In this document: piece after piece, positions 24,359 through 32,574 of the stretch
How positions within the stretch are numbered: the first letter of the stretch is position 1
Layout: every line of letters starts with the position of its first letter
Assembly: GCA_903960915.1 (NCBI GenBank)
Contig: CAJCCO010000007.1
Span: forward strand, 1-32,958
DNA: 32,958 bases
Source: an uncultured beta proteobacterium
Lineage (GTDB): Bacteria > Pseudomonadota > Gammaproteobacteria > Burkholderiales > Burkholderiaceae_C
Direction: 5' to 3'
The notes under the pieces: model-generated
The model's database searches: none
What the model was told of the DNA's origin: nothing
The model's input: only the letters and a program-made list of their open reading frames with translations
Made by a program: the position numbers and the translations under genes

Positions 24359-26179
24359 ATGCGCTTCAGTCAAAAACGAGACAAGCCCAGCCTTTTGGCC
24401 GCCCAACCGGCGCCAGACCACTACGCCAACCTGCACGCCAGCTTTGGTTGGCAGGTGCCCCAGCACTTCAACATGGCGCAGGTCTGCTGCGGGCGTTGGG
24501 CTGCCCGGGCCGACGCCTCCACCAGAACAGCCATTACGTGTCTGGACACTGAGGGCCGCACCACCTCGTACACCTACGCGGCCTTGCAGGAGCAGGCCAA
24601 CCGCCTGTCCCACGTGCTGGTGGGCTTAGGCGTGCAGCGCGGCGAACGTGTGGCCATCGTGATGCCCCAGCGCTTTGAAACCGCCGTGGCCTACATGGCC
24701 GTGCTGCAAATGGGCGCGGTGGCCATGCCTTTGTCCATGTTGTTTGGCCCGCAAGCGCTGGAATACCGCCTTCAGGACAGCGAGGCCGTCTGGGCTATCA
24801 GCGATGAAAGCTCAATCAGCAACCTGCAGAGCGTGCGCGCCAGTTGCCCGCAGTTGCGCGGTGTGCTGGGTGTGGAGGGCGCTGCGGCCCAGGCCGACCT
24901 AGACTACACGGCCGCACTGGGCAGCGCCCCAACCCGTTATCAAGCGGTGCGCACCCTGGCCGAAGACCCGGCCGTGCTGATTTACACCAGCGGCACCACC
25001 GGCAACCCCAAGGGCGCGCTCATTCCCCACCGTGCGCTCATTGGCAATTTGTCGGGCTTTGTGTGCAGCCAAAACTGGTTTGGCTTTGATCCCTATGCCA
25101 CCCCGGCGCCCGGCAAGGCCGAGCTGCGCACCGATTCGCAAGCTGTGTTCTGGTCGCCGGCCGACTGGGCCTGGACGGGTGGCCTGATGGACGCGCTCTT
25201 GCCCACGCTCTACTTTGGCCGCCCCATCGTCGCCTACAGCGGGCGCTTCAGCCCGCAGGCCGCGTTTGAGCTGATGCAGCAGTTTGGCGTGACCCACACC
25301 TTTTTATTCCCCACCGCCATCAAAGCCATGATGAAGGCCTACCCCGGCATGCCCGGCCAAACGGTGCGCCAGCAGTTCGGCTTGAAGCTGCAAGCCATGA
25401 TGAGCGCGGGCGAGGCCGTGGGCGACGCGGTGTTTGATTACTGCCAGGCGCAATGGGGCATCACCGTCAACGAGATGTTCGGCCAGACCGAAATCAACTA
25501 CATCGTGGGCAATTGCTCGGCGCTGTGGCCGGCCAAACCCGGCAGCATGGGCAAGGGCTACCCAGGTCACCAGGTGCGGGTGATTGACGAGGCCGGCCAG
25601 GAATGCCCGGTGGATGTTCCAGGCGACGTGGCCCTGAACCGGCGCGATGTGCACGGCCAGCCCGACCCCATCTTCTTTCTTGGCTACTGGAAAAACCCGG
25701 CCGCCACGCAAGACAAATTCACGGGCGACTGGTGCCGCACCGGCGACCTGGCCACCCGCGATGCCGACGGTTACCTCTGGTACCAGGGCCGTGCCGACGA
25801 CGTGTTCAAGTCTGCCGGCTACCGCATTGGACCGGGCGAGGTGGAAAACTGCCTGGTCAAACACCCCGCCGTGGCCAACGCCGCCGTGGTGCCCAAGCCA
25901 GACAAGGCGCGTGGCGCGCTGGTGAAAGCTTTTGTGGTTCTGGCGCCTGATTTTGCGGCGGTGCGCCCGCCCGCAGCGGCCCAAAAAGCGCGCCAGCGCT
26001 TTGATGCGCAGCTGGTGGCCGAGCTGCAAGCCCACGTCAAAGGCAAGCTGGCCCCGTATGAGTACCCCAAGGACATTGAGTTTTTGGATGCCCTGCCCAT
26101 GACCACCACCGGCAAGGTGCAACGCCGCGTGCTGCGCCTGCAAGAAGAGGCGCTGGCACGGTTGGGACAGCCCGCATGA
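24359..26179 (+). CDS. AMP-binding acyl-CoA synthetase (medium-chain/ACSM-like)
   Basis: A 606-residue adenylate-forming enzyme that activates a carboxylic acid with ATP to an acyl-AMP and then the CoA thioester. Core motifs are P-loop-like YTSGTTGNPKG (about 212-222), EMFGQTE (about 378), WCRTGDLATRD, GRADDVFKSAGYRIGPGEVE, and the C-terminal catalytic lysine in TTTGKVQRR. The pattern VFWSPADWAWTGGLMDALLP resembles acetyl-CoA synthetase-like/ACSM enzymes rather than long-chain FadD; the acid substrate is unknown. The ATG at 24359 has GGAG 7 nt upstream. It is divergent from the hydrolase gene with a 25-bp gap, and heads a + strand run of metabolic genes. Confidence 0.9.
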   Translation: MRFSQKRDKPSLLAAQPAPDHYANLHASFGWQVPQHFNMAQVCCGRWAARADASTRTAITCLDTEGRTTSYTYAALQEQANRLSHVLVGLGVQRGERVAIVMPQRFETAVAYMAVLQMGAVAMPLSMLFGPQALEYRLQDSEAVWAISDESSISNLQSVRASCPQLRGVLGVEGAAAQADLDYTAALGSAPTRYQAVRTLAEDPAVLIYTSGTTGNPKGALIPHRALIGNLSGFVCSQNWFGFDPYATPAPGKAELRTDSQAVFWSPADWAWTGGLMDALLPTLYFGRPIVAYSGRFSPQAAFELMQQFGVTHTFLFPTAIKAMMKAYPGMPGQTVRQQFGLKLQAMMSAGEAVGDAVFDYCQAQWGITVNEMFGQTEINYIVGNCSALWPAKPGSMGKGYPGHQVRVIDEAGQECPVDVPGDVALNRRDVHGQPDPIFFLGYWKNPAATQDKFTGDWCRTGDLATRDADGYLWYQGRADDVFKSAGYRIGPGEVENCLVKHPAVANAAVVPKPDKARGALVKAFVVLAPDFAAVRPPAAAQKARQRFDAQLVAELQAHVKGKLAPYEYPKDIEFLDALPMTTTGKVQRRVLRLQEEALARLGQPA

Positions 26180-26203
26180 CGCTTGCGTGAATAATCACCC
26201 CCC

Positions 26204-26785
26204 ATGACTACTGACCATCCGCTGATTCTCATCAGCCCCGAAACCCACGACGTGCTGCTGGATTTGCTCTACGCCACCCCCCGCAACATTGCCGGGCGGC
26301 CCATTTACGCCCGCGAACTCTGCCTTTTGCACCACGAGGCCGAGCGCTGCCTGCGCGAAGCGGTGCAAAACGCGGCCTTGGCGGGCTACCGCCTGAAGAT
26401 TTTTGATGCGTTCAGGCCGCACGAGGCCCAGGTTCTGTTGTGGGACAGCGCCCCAGACAAGCTCTACGTGGCCGACCCCGCCATTGGCTCCAACCACACC
26501 CGCGGCACCGCCATTGACCTCACCCTGGTAGACGCGCAGGGCGAGGAGCTCGACATGGGCACCGGTTTTGACGACATGACGCTGCTGTCGCACCACTTCA
26601 ACGAGCAAGTGTCCGCCAGCGCCCAGGCCAACCGCCTGCTGCTGTTGCGCATCATGACCGACGCCGGCTTTGAGCACATTGCCCACGAGTGGTGGCACTA
26701 TGCGCTGCCGGGCAAGCATTACCCCCTCATCAACCACCAACTGCCAGACCACATGAACCCCATGCGTCCTCAGTTTCAAGCCTAA
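26204..26785 (+). CDS. ddpX: D-alanyl-D-alanine dipeptidase (VanX/DdpX family, M15D)
   Basis: A 193-residue zinc dipeptidase that hydrolyses D-Ala-D-Ala. The active site is fully visible: Arg71 in DAFRPHEAQ, zinc ligands His98 and Asp105 in SNHTRGTAIDLTL, catalytic Glu162 and zinc ligand His165 in HEWWHY. No signal peptide is seen, so a cytoplasmic role in recycling peptidoglycan-derived D-Ala-D-Ala is likely, rather than vancomycin resistance as no vanH/vanA genes are adjacent. It lies 24 bp after the acyl-CoA synthetase and 9 bp before the aldo/keto reductase, suggesting co-transcription. Confidence 0.9.
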   Translation: MTTDHPLILISPETHDVLLDLLYATPRNIAGRPIYARELCLLHHEAERCLREAVQNAALAGYRLKIFDAFRPHEAQVLLWDSAPDKLYVADPAIGSNHTRGTAIDLTLVDAQGEELDMGTGFDDMTLLSHHFNEQVSASAQANRLLLLRIMTDAGFEHIAHEWWHYALPGKHYPLINHQLPDHMNPMRPQFQA

Positions 26786-26794
26786 AGCCTCGCC

Positions 26795-27859
26795 ATGAAA
26801 AATATTCAACTTGGCCGCAGCGGCCTGCACGTCACCCCCATCTGCCTGGGCACCATGACCTTTGGTGAGCAGGTGGACGAAGCCACCTCGCACGCCATAC
26901 TCTCGCGCTCGCTGGAGCGGGGCATCAATTTTCTGGACACCGCCGAGATGTACCCGGTGCCCACCAAGGCCGAGACCTTCAAGACCACAGAGGCCTACAT
27001 GGGCAACTGGTTTGCGCAGAACCCGGGGGCGCGGCAAAAACTGGTGCTGGCCACCAAAGTGGCCGGGCCGGCGCGCGGCATGCCCTGGGTGCGCGGCGGC
27101 AGTGCCGACCTCACGGCAAACGACATTGTGGAGGCCTGTGAAGGCAGCTTGAAGCGCCTGCAAACCGATGTCATCGACCTCTACCAAATTCACTGGCCGG
27201 TGCGCAACACGCCCATTTTTGGCTCGCCCTACTACGACCCGAGCAAGGACCGGCCTGTCACCTCCATCGACGTGCAGCTTGAAGCGATGGCGCGGCTTAT
27301 CAAAGACGGAAAAATTCGCGCCATTGGTCTGTCCAACGAAACCCCCTACGGCGTGCATTCGTTTATTGAAGCCGCCGAAAAACATGGCCTGCCGCGCGTG
27401 GCCACCATGCAAAACGCCTACTGCCTGACCAACCGCACCTATGAGAACGGCATGGACGAAAGCTGCCATCACCTGGGTGTGTCTTTGCTGGCCTATTCGC
27501 CGCTGGCCTTTGGCCTGCTCACTGGCAAATACGACGTCAGCGGAACAACTGGCCCCGACGCGCCGCCCTTGGCCCGCATCACCAAATACGAGTCCACCCG
27601 CAAACAACGTTGGGGCCGCCCCGAAGCCCTTACCGCAGCGCGTACTTACAACGCGGTGGCGCGTGAACACGGCATGACGCCCACCCAAATGGCCCTGGCC
27701 TTTTGCTACACCAAGTGGCAGGTGGCCAGCACCATCATTGGCGTGACCAGCGTGGCGCAATTGGACCAATGTGTGGACGCCTACGGCACCGTGCTCTCGC
27801 CCGAGCTGCTCAAGCAAATTGACGCCATTCGCTGGGAACACCGCGACCCTACGCAATAA
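26795..27859 (+). CDS. Aldo/keto reductase (Tas-like)
   Basis: A 354-residue NADP(H)-dependent aldo/keto reductase with a TIM-barrel fold. The catalytic tetrad is visible as Asp48 and Tyr53 (NFLDTAEMYPVP), Lys88 (LATKV) and His133 (YQIHWP). The opening GRSGLHVTPICLGTMTFGEQ and the later GLSNETPYGV and RIKYESTRKQRW-like region, together with length, resemble E. coli Tas (346 residues). The physiological substrate is unknown. It sits 9 bp after the dipeptidase gene in the same direction. Confidence 0.92.
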   Translation: MKNIQLGRSGLHVTPICLGTMTFGEQVDEATSHAILSRSLERGINFLDTAEMYPVPTKAETFKTTEAYMGNWFAQNPGARQKLVLATKVAGPARGMPWVRGGSADLTANDIVEACEGSLKRLQTDVIDLYQIHWPVRNTPIFGSPYYDPSKDRPVTSIDVQLEAMARLIKDGKIRAIGLSNETPYGVHSFIEAAEKHGLPRVATMQNAYCLTNRTYENGMDESCHHLGVSLLAYSPLAFGLLTGKYDVSGTTGPDAPPLARITKYESTRKQRWGRPEALTAARTYNAVAREHGMTPTQMALAFCYTKWQVASTIIGVTSVAQLDQCVDAYGTVLSPELLKQIDAIRWEHRDPTQ

Positions 27860-27912
27860 AGCCGATAGGCCGCCAGCCCGTCAAGCCCGCAAGACACCAG
27901 AGCATCAGGCGC

Positions 27913-28398
27913 ATGGCCAAACACGTCTCGCAAACTCCGGCCACCCAACTGCTCAAGGCCCACCAAGTGGTGTTCACCGAGCACCCCTACGAATACCTGG
28001 AGCACGGCGGCGCGCTGCACAGCGCCGAGGTGTTGGGCTTTGACCCCTTCATGGTGGTTAAAACGCTGATCATGCAAGACCAGGACGCCAAGCCCTTGGC
28101 GGTGCTGATGCACGGGAACCGCAAAGTCTCCACCAAAAACCTGGCGCGCCAGATGGGCGCCAAATCGGTGGAGCCCTGCCTGCCCGAGGTGGCCAACCGC
28201 CACAGCGGTTACCTAGTGGGCGGCACCTCGCCCTTTGGCCTGCGCCGCGCCATGCCGGTGTTTGTGGAGGCCAGCATTTTGGGCCTGCCGCGCATACTCA
28301 TCAACGGTGGGCGTCGGGGGTACCTGGTGGGGCTGGACCCGCAGGTTTGCGTCACGCTGCTGGGTGCCCAACCCGTCAACTGCGCCCTGGCCGACTGA
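27913..28398 (+). CDS. YbaK/EbsC-type aminoacyl-tRNA deacylase
   Basis: A 161-residue editing-domain protein that hydrolyses mischarged aminoacyl-tRNA, typically Cys-tRNA(Pro). The conserved active-site Lys50 lies in MVVKTLIM and the substrate-pocket glycines in [14 protein letters not shown] and [14 protein letters not shown]. Length and motif order match the YbaK subfamily rather than ProX or the INS domain. It is 53 bp after the reductase gene, on the same strand. Confidence 0.92.
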   Translation: MAKHVSQTPATQLLKAHQVVFTEHPYEYLEHGGALHSAEVLGFDPFMVVKTLIMQDQDAKPLAVLMHGNRKVSTKNLARQMGAKSVEPCLPEVANRHSGYLVGGTSPFGLRRAMPVFVEASILGLPRILINGGRRGYLVGLDPQVCVTLLGAQPVNCALAD

Positions 28399-28477
28399 TA
28401 CTCGCCCCTGCAGGCTGGCAAAATGGCCTGCAGCAACCCTTAATCAGCACGGCGGGCCGTGCCTCAGGAGACAATTT

Positions 28478-29116
28478 TTGGAATCCATTCAATCTTATTT
28501 CCCCCTGCTGGCCATTGTGGCCGGCTACTTGTTGGGGTCGCTGTCGTTTGCGGTCATCGTCAGCCGCGCCTTTGGCCTGAGAGACCCGCGCACTTTTGGC
28601 AGCAAAAACCCTGGCGCCACCAACGTGCTGCGCTCGGGCAACAAGCTCGCCGCCATCGTCACCCTGCTGCTCGACGCCCTCAAAGGCTGGCTGCCCGTGG
28701 TGCTGGTGCAGTGGTACGGCAAGCCCTACGGCCTGGGCGACGACACCATGGGCCTGGTCGGTCTGGCGGCTTTTCTGGGCCACCTGTACCCGGTTTTCTT
28801 CAAGTTCAAAGGCGGCAAGGGCGTGGCCACGGCGCTGGGCGTTTTGTTCGGTATTCACCTGGTGCTGGGGGTAGCTACGGGGGCTACCTGGCTCATCATG
28901 GCGTTCTTTTTTCGCTACTCCTCGCTGGCCTCGCTCACCGCTGCGGTGTTCGCGCCGGTGTACTACTACTTTGGTGACGGCCTGGCTTGGTACATGAGCA
29001 AAGGCGTGATGCTAGGGGTCTCGCTCATGTCCTTGCTGCTGCTGTACCGCCACGCAGAAAATATAGGCCGCCTGGCCAAAGGCACCGAGTCGCGCATTGG
29101 CAGCAAGAAAAAATAA
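28478..29116 (+). CDS. plsY: Glycerol-3-phosphate acyltransferase PlsY
   Basis: An integral membrane acyltransferase that transfers acyl groups from acyl-phosphate to glycerol-3-phosphate, the first step of phospholipid synthesis. The 212-residue protein has about five hydrophobic helices, the family motif [12 protein letters not shown] (41-52) and [18 protein letters not shown]. The start is an unusual TTG at 28478, supported by AGGAG 7 nt upstream and because the first helix follows at once. The open frame extends upstream only through the deacylase coding region and is spurious there. The TTG start may keep expression low (inference). Confidence 0.94.
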   Translation: MESIQSYFPLLAIVAGYLLGSLSFAVIVSRAFGLRDPRTFGSKNPGATNVLRSGNKLAAIVTLLLDALKGWLPVVLVQWYGKPYGLGDDTMGLVGLAAFLGHLYPVFFKFKGGKGVATALGVLFGIHLVLGVATGATWLIMAFFFRYSSLASLTAAVFAPVYYYFGDGLAWYMSKGVMLGVSLMSLLLLYRHAENIGRLAKGTESRIGSKKK

Positions 29117-29141
29117 CTTGAACGTTAAGAAAGACCCCGCC

Positions 29142-29843
29142 ATGAAACTCTGCGTGCTGGAAAGCGATGTGCTCGACGGCGAAATGGCTGCCAAGTTCGT
29201 CAGCTTTTCTGCCATGTTCGAGCGGCTGTTCCGTGAAGCTGGCGCCGACTGGCGCGTGGAGGCATTCAACACCCAACGTGCCGAGTACCCCGACAACTTT
29301 GACGCTTACGACGCCGTGCTGCTGACCGGTAGCCGCTTCGATTCATTCTCGCAAGACCCCTGGGTGCTTGAACTGCGTCAACGCGTAGAACAACTGCTGG
29401 AGGCGCGCAAAAAACTCATAGGCGTGTGCTTTGGCCACCAGCTCATCGGCCTGTGCCTGGGTGCCCAGGTGGGCCGTGCCCCACAAGGCTGGGGCACTGG
29501 CCGCATGACCTACCAGTGGCACGCCCCAGATTTGCCGCAAGCGCAAGGGCGCTCAGAAATAGCCCTGTTGGCTAGCCACCAGGACCAGGTTTTTGAGCTA
29601 CCGCCAGGCGCCACCTTGCTCGCCAGCAGCGAGTTTTGCCCGGTGGCTGCTTTCGCAGTCGACCAACATGTCTTTTGCATTCAGCCGCACCCGGAGTTTG
29701 TGCCGGTCTTCAGCGACTACCTGCTGAACAAACGCCGCGCCTTGCTGGGCGAAGACCATTTCAACGCCAGCCAGCAAAGTCTGGCCCACGGCCACGATGG
29801 CCTGGATGTCGCCCGCATGATGGTGGCCTTCGTCGAAGGCTAA
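29142..29843 (+). CDS. Class I glutamine amidotransferase-like protein
   Basis: A 233-residue stand-alone GATase1-fold protein. The nucleophile Cys96 sits in IGVCFGHQLI, and the catalytic His183/Glu185 in IQPHPEF. Such stand-alone domains resemble the GMP-synthase-type amidotransferase or gamma-glutamyl hydrolase-like proteins; the acceptor partner is unknown. The ATG at 29142 is chosen since it begins the first beta strand (MKLCVLESDV). It follows plsY by 25 bp. Its stop codon is immediately followed by the tandem REP-like repeat. Confidence 0.87.
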   Translation: MKLCVLESDVLDGEMAAKFVSFSAMFERLFREAGADWRVEAFNTQRAEYPDNFDAYDAVLLTGSRFDSFSQDPWVLELRQRVEQLLEARKKLIGVCFGHQLIGLCLGAQVGRAPQGWGTGRMTYQWHAPDLPQAQGRSEIALLASHQDQVFELPPGATLLASSEFCPVAAFAVDQHVFCIQPHPEFVPVFSDYLLNKRRALLGEDHFNASQQSLAHGHDGLDVARMMVAFVEG

Positions 29844-29844
29844 A

Positions 29845-29965
29845 GCGCGGCAATCCACCAAGTCCGTCATTGCGAGCGAAGCGCGGCAATCCACCAAGTC
29901 CGTCATTGCGAGCGAAGCGCGGCAATCCACCAAGTCCGTCATTGCGAGCGAAGCGCGGCAATCCA
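29845..29965. repeat. Tandem REP-like repeat, 36-bp period
   Basis: The 29-bp core CGTCATTGCGAGCGAAGCGC + GGCAATCCA starts at 29865, 29901 and 29937, exactly 36 bp apart and identical, with a partial copy before the first. Between cores is a constant CCAAGTC linker. Each core can fold into an imperfect stem (TTGC..GCG / CGC..GCAA). It sits between two convergent genes, the usual home of REP elements. A further near-identical core is at 32546-32574. Confidence 0.9.
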
Positions 29966-29984
29966 GGCCGCTGGGCCCCCCGGC

Positions 29985-30470
29985 TTAATCTCTGAAGTTG
30001 TCAAAACTCAGGGGCAGATCGGCCATTTCTTTGCGGATGAGTGCCATGGCGGCTTGCAGATCGTCGCGCTTGGCACCGGTGACACGCACTTTTTCTTCCT
30101 GAATGGCACCCTGCACCTTGAGCTTGCTGTCTTTGAGCAGGCGCTGAATTTTCTTGGCCATCTCGCTCTCAATGCCATTGCGCACCTTGATCACGCGTTT
30201 GACCTTGTCGCCGCCCATTTTCTGGATATCGCCCACGTCCAAAAAGCGCACGTCCACGTTGCGCTTGGTGAGCTTGTTGCGCAAGATGTCTTCAATCTGG
30301 GTGATCTGAAACTCGGCGTCGCCAATCAGGGTCATCTCTTTGTCTTTGAGTTCAATGGCGGCAGGCGTGCCTTTGAAGTCAAAGCGGGTGGTGATTTCTT
30401 TGGTGGTGTTTTCCACCGCGTGCTTCACATCCACCATGTTGGCATCGCAAACTGTGTCGAAAGAGGGCAT
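29985..30470 (-). CDS. yajQ: YajQ-family nucleotide-binding protein
   Basis: A 161-residue protein of the YajQ (DUF520) family, two RRM-like alpha/beta domains. It starts [26 protein letters not shown] and ends in [12 protein letters not shown], both diagnostic for the family, and has the expected length. In Xanthomonas and Pseudomonas family members bind cyclic di-GMP and affect transcription; that role here is inferred. A longer frame to 30725 exists but would run antisense into murB; the ATG at 30470 is the family start. It is divergent from murB (about 67 bp gap). Confidence 0.94.
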   Translation of the reverse strand: MPSFDTVCDANMVDVKHAVENTTKEITTRFDFKGTPAAIELKDKEMTLIGDAEFQITQIEDILRNKLTKRNVDVRFLDVGDIQKMGGDKVKRVIKVRNGIESEMAKKIQRLLKDSKLKVQGAIQEEKVRVTGAKRDDLQAAMALIRKEMADLPLSFDNFRD

Positions 30471-30537
30471 GGCAATAGTTCCGGGAAGAGGGCAGTCAAA
30501 AAGTGACGAAAAATAGGCTAATGCGAGAATGGACGCC

Positions 30538-31596
30538 ATGTTAGTCGAGAAAAACGTCCCCCTGGAAGCCTGCAACACCTTCCACATCGTCGCCAAGGCC
30601 CTGTCCTTGGTGCGCGTGCGCAGCCAAGCCGATGTGCAGGCCGTGCTGGCCAGCCCCGAATGGGCCGCTGCCCCCAAGTTTGTGCTGGGCGGGGGCAGCA
30701 ATATTGTGCTCACTGGCGACGTCAAACCGCTGGTGCTTAAAGTCGAAATTCAGGGCCGTCAGCGGGTGCAAGAGACCGCCAAAGCCCACATTGTGGAAGC
30801 CGGCGCCGGAGAAGACTGGCACGAATTCGTGGCCTGGACCCTGGCCCAGGGCTACCCCGGGCTTGAGAATATGGCGCTGATTCCGGGTACCGTAGGCGCC
30901 TCGCCGGTGCAAAACGTGGGCGCGTACGGCGTAGAACTGCAAGACCGTTTTGAGTCTTTGGACGCCATCGACCTGCACACCGGCCAGGTTTTTACCCTGA
31001 ACGCCGCCCAATGCGCCTTTGGCTACCGCGACTCGGTGTTTAAACACGGAGCCGGCGCGCCTGCACCCGTGGGCGGTCACCAGACTGTGGGGCTCAAAGA
31101 CCGGGCGCTGATTTTGCGCGTGCGCTTTGCCCTGCCCAAAGTCTGGAAACCCGTGCTGGGCTACGCCGATCTGGACAAAAAAATGGCCGAACACCAATGT
31201 TCATCGCCCACAGCCCAGCAGATTTTTGACTGGGTGTGCGAGATACGGCGCGCCAAACTGCCCAACCCGCAGCTTATTGGCAATGCCGGCAGCTTCTTTA
31301 AAAACCCCACCGTGTCGCCCGAGCAGTGCGCCGACATCATTGCCCGTGAACCGCGTGTGGTGCATTACCACTTGGCCGACGGCTCGGTCAAACTGGCCGC
31401 GGGTTGGTTGATAGACGCCTGCGGCTGGAAGGGCAAGTCGGTGGGCAACGCCGGCGTGTACGACAAACAAGCCCTGGTGCTGGTGAACCGCGGTGGCGCC
31501 ACCGGCGGCGAGGTCATGACCTTGGCCAAAGCCATACAAACCAGCGTGTACGAACGCTTTGGTATCCTGCTGGAGCCCGAGCCTGTGGTGGTTTAA
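30538..31596 (+). CDS. murB: UDP-N-acetylenolpyruvoylglucosamine reductase
   Basis: The FAD enzyme that reduces UDP-GlcNAc-enolpyruvate to UDP-MurNAc in cytoplasmic peptidoglycan synthesis. The 352-residue protein has the FAD-binding GGGSNIVL loop, [31 protein letters not shown], and the catalytic serine in [10 protein letters not shown], with the MurB C-terminal domain to the end. It is of the type I (E. coli-like) class. The ATG at 30538 ([17 protein letters not shown]) is used; an in-frame ATG at 30529 would add three residues and cannot be excluded. Confidence 0.96.
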   Translation: MLVEKNVPLEACNTFHIVAKALSLVRVRSQADVQAVLASPEWAAAPKFVLGGGSNIVLTGDVKPLVLKVEIQGRQRVQETAKAHIVEAGAGEDWHEFVAWTLAQGYPGLENMALIPGTVGASPVQNVGAYGVELQDRFESLDAIDLHTGQVFTLNAAQCAFGYRDSVFKHGAGAPAPVGGHQTVGLKDRALILRVRFALPKVWKPVLGYADLDKKMAEHQCSSPTAQQIFDWVCEIRRAKLPNPQLIGNAGSFFKNPTVSPEQCADIIAREPRVVHYHLADGSVKLAAGWLIDACGWKGKSVGNAGVYDKQALVLVNRGGATGGEVMTLAKAIQTSVYERFGILLEPEPVVV

Positions 31597-31632
31597 GCGC
31601 CTTTTTTGCCTATTTTTGTGGAGGGAAAAACC

Positions 31633-32460
31633 ATGAAGACAACTAATCTGACTAGCGTTTTTCGCCTCGGCGCTGCGGCCTTGTGGCTGGCGCTCATGGG
31701 TTCTGCCAGTTGGGCGCAAGACGCTGCGCCGTCCAGCCCGGGCAAGCTGCTGCCCTTGGCTGGCGTGCGTCCCGGCGGCAATTCCACTTACTGGTGGATG
31801 CCGCGCGAGGGCGCCAGCCACAGCGTGCTGTTGATCTCGGGTGGCGCAGGCGGCATGGGTTACGACGGCAAGCAACCCGCCTCCGACAATTTTTTGATAC
31901 GCACCCGCGACCTCTTTGCTGCGCAAGGTTTTAACGTGGCCATTCTGGGTTTGACCGCTGACATGCGCAACCTGAACGAAGCCGCCCGCGTGAGCGCCGA
32001 CCATGCGCGTGACGTGCTGGCGGTGGTGCAGTCTGTCCAGCAAAAAAGCCCGGTGCCGGTCTGGCTGGTGGGCACCAGCAGGGGCACTATCTCGGCGGCC
32101 GCCACCGCCATTCTGGACCAAGGGCAAGCCGTGGCAGGCGTGGTGTTGACCTCGGGCTTCTCGCCCGTGACCCTGCGCTTGCAAGACGGCCCCCAGGGCA
32201 AGCAGGGCCTGGAAGCCATCAATGTGCCGGTGCTGACCCTCCACCACAAAGACGACGCATGCCGCGTGACGCCGGTGCGCGGCGTGGTCAACATCGTGCC
32301 AGCCTTGAGCGCCAGTCCGGTGAAAAAACTCATTTTGGTTGAAGGCGGTGGTCCACCCAGCGGCGACCCCTGCCAACCCCGCGGCTACCACGGCTTCGTC
32401 GGTATGGAGCAGCAGGCGGTGGCGCTCATCGCTGACTGGATTAAGCAGCCTCAGAATTAA
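31633..32460 (+). CDS. Exported alpha/beta hydrolase
   Basis: A 275-residue secreted protein. Residues 1-28 are a signal peptide (cleavage after SASWA, before QDAAP). The mature part has an alpha/beta hydrolase fold with the nucleophile elbow GTSRG (Ser149), a probable acid in HHKDDACRVTP and a late YHGFVGME that may hold the catalytic His. Two cysteine-containing segments near the C-terminus (DDACRVTP and GDPCQPRG) could form a disulphide. Substrate unknown. GGAGGG about 8 nt before the ATG at 31633 fixes the start. It follows murB by 36 bp on the same strand and is the last gene before the CRISPR array. Confidence 0.82.
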   Translation: MKTTNLTSVFRLGAAALWLALMGSASWAQDAAPSSPGKLLPLAGVRPGGNSTYWWMPREGASHSVLLISGGAGGMGYDGKQPASDNFLIRTRDLFAAQGFNVAILGLTADMRNLNEAARVSADHARDVLAVVQSVQQKSPVPVWLVGTSRGTISAAATAILDQGQAVAGVVLTSGFSPVTLRLQDGPQGKQGLEAINVPVLTLHHKDDACRVTPVRGVVNIVPALSASPVKKLILVEGGGPPSGDPCQPRGYHGFVGMEQQAVALIADWIKQPQN

Positions 32461-32545
32461 TGATCCCCCCGTTACAAATCTCCCCTTCGTTCTGCCTAGC
32501 CTCAGGGCCTGCTCAGGACGTCCTGTAGCGTGGCACCCAACACAT

Positions 32546-32574
32546 CGTCATTGCGAGCGAAGCGTGGCAATCCA
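32546..32574. repeat. Single REP-like core copy abutting the CRISPR array
   Basis: CGTCATTGCGAGCGAAGCGT followed by GGCAATCCA matches the 29-bp core at 29865-29965 with one change (C to T in the middle of the stem). Its last 11 bases (32564-32574) are at the same time the first 11 bases of the degenerate CRISPR repeat. Confidence 0.85.

Noticed and set aside
26195..27856. Very long minus-strand open frame opposite the dipeptidase and aldo/keto reductase genes
   Set aside because: It is antisense to two genes with full catalytic motifs. Its translation is Gly/His/Ala/Val-rich without domain motifs, as expected for the complement of GC-rich codons.
29598..29942. Minus-strand frame with repeated MTDLVDCRASLA units
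   Set aside because: The repeated peptide is only the translation of the 36-bp tandem REP-like repeat (36 is divisible by 3, so the frame stays open), continued into the antisense of the amidotransferase gene.
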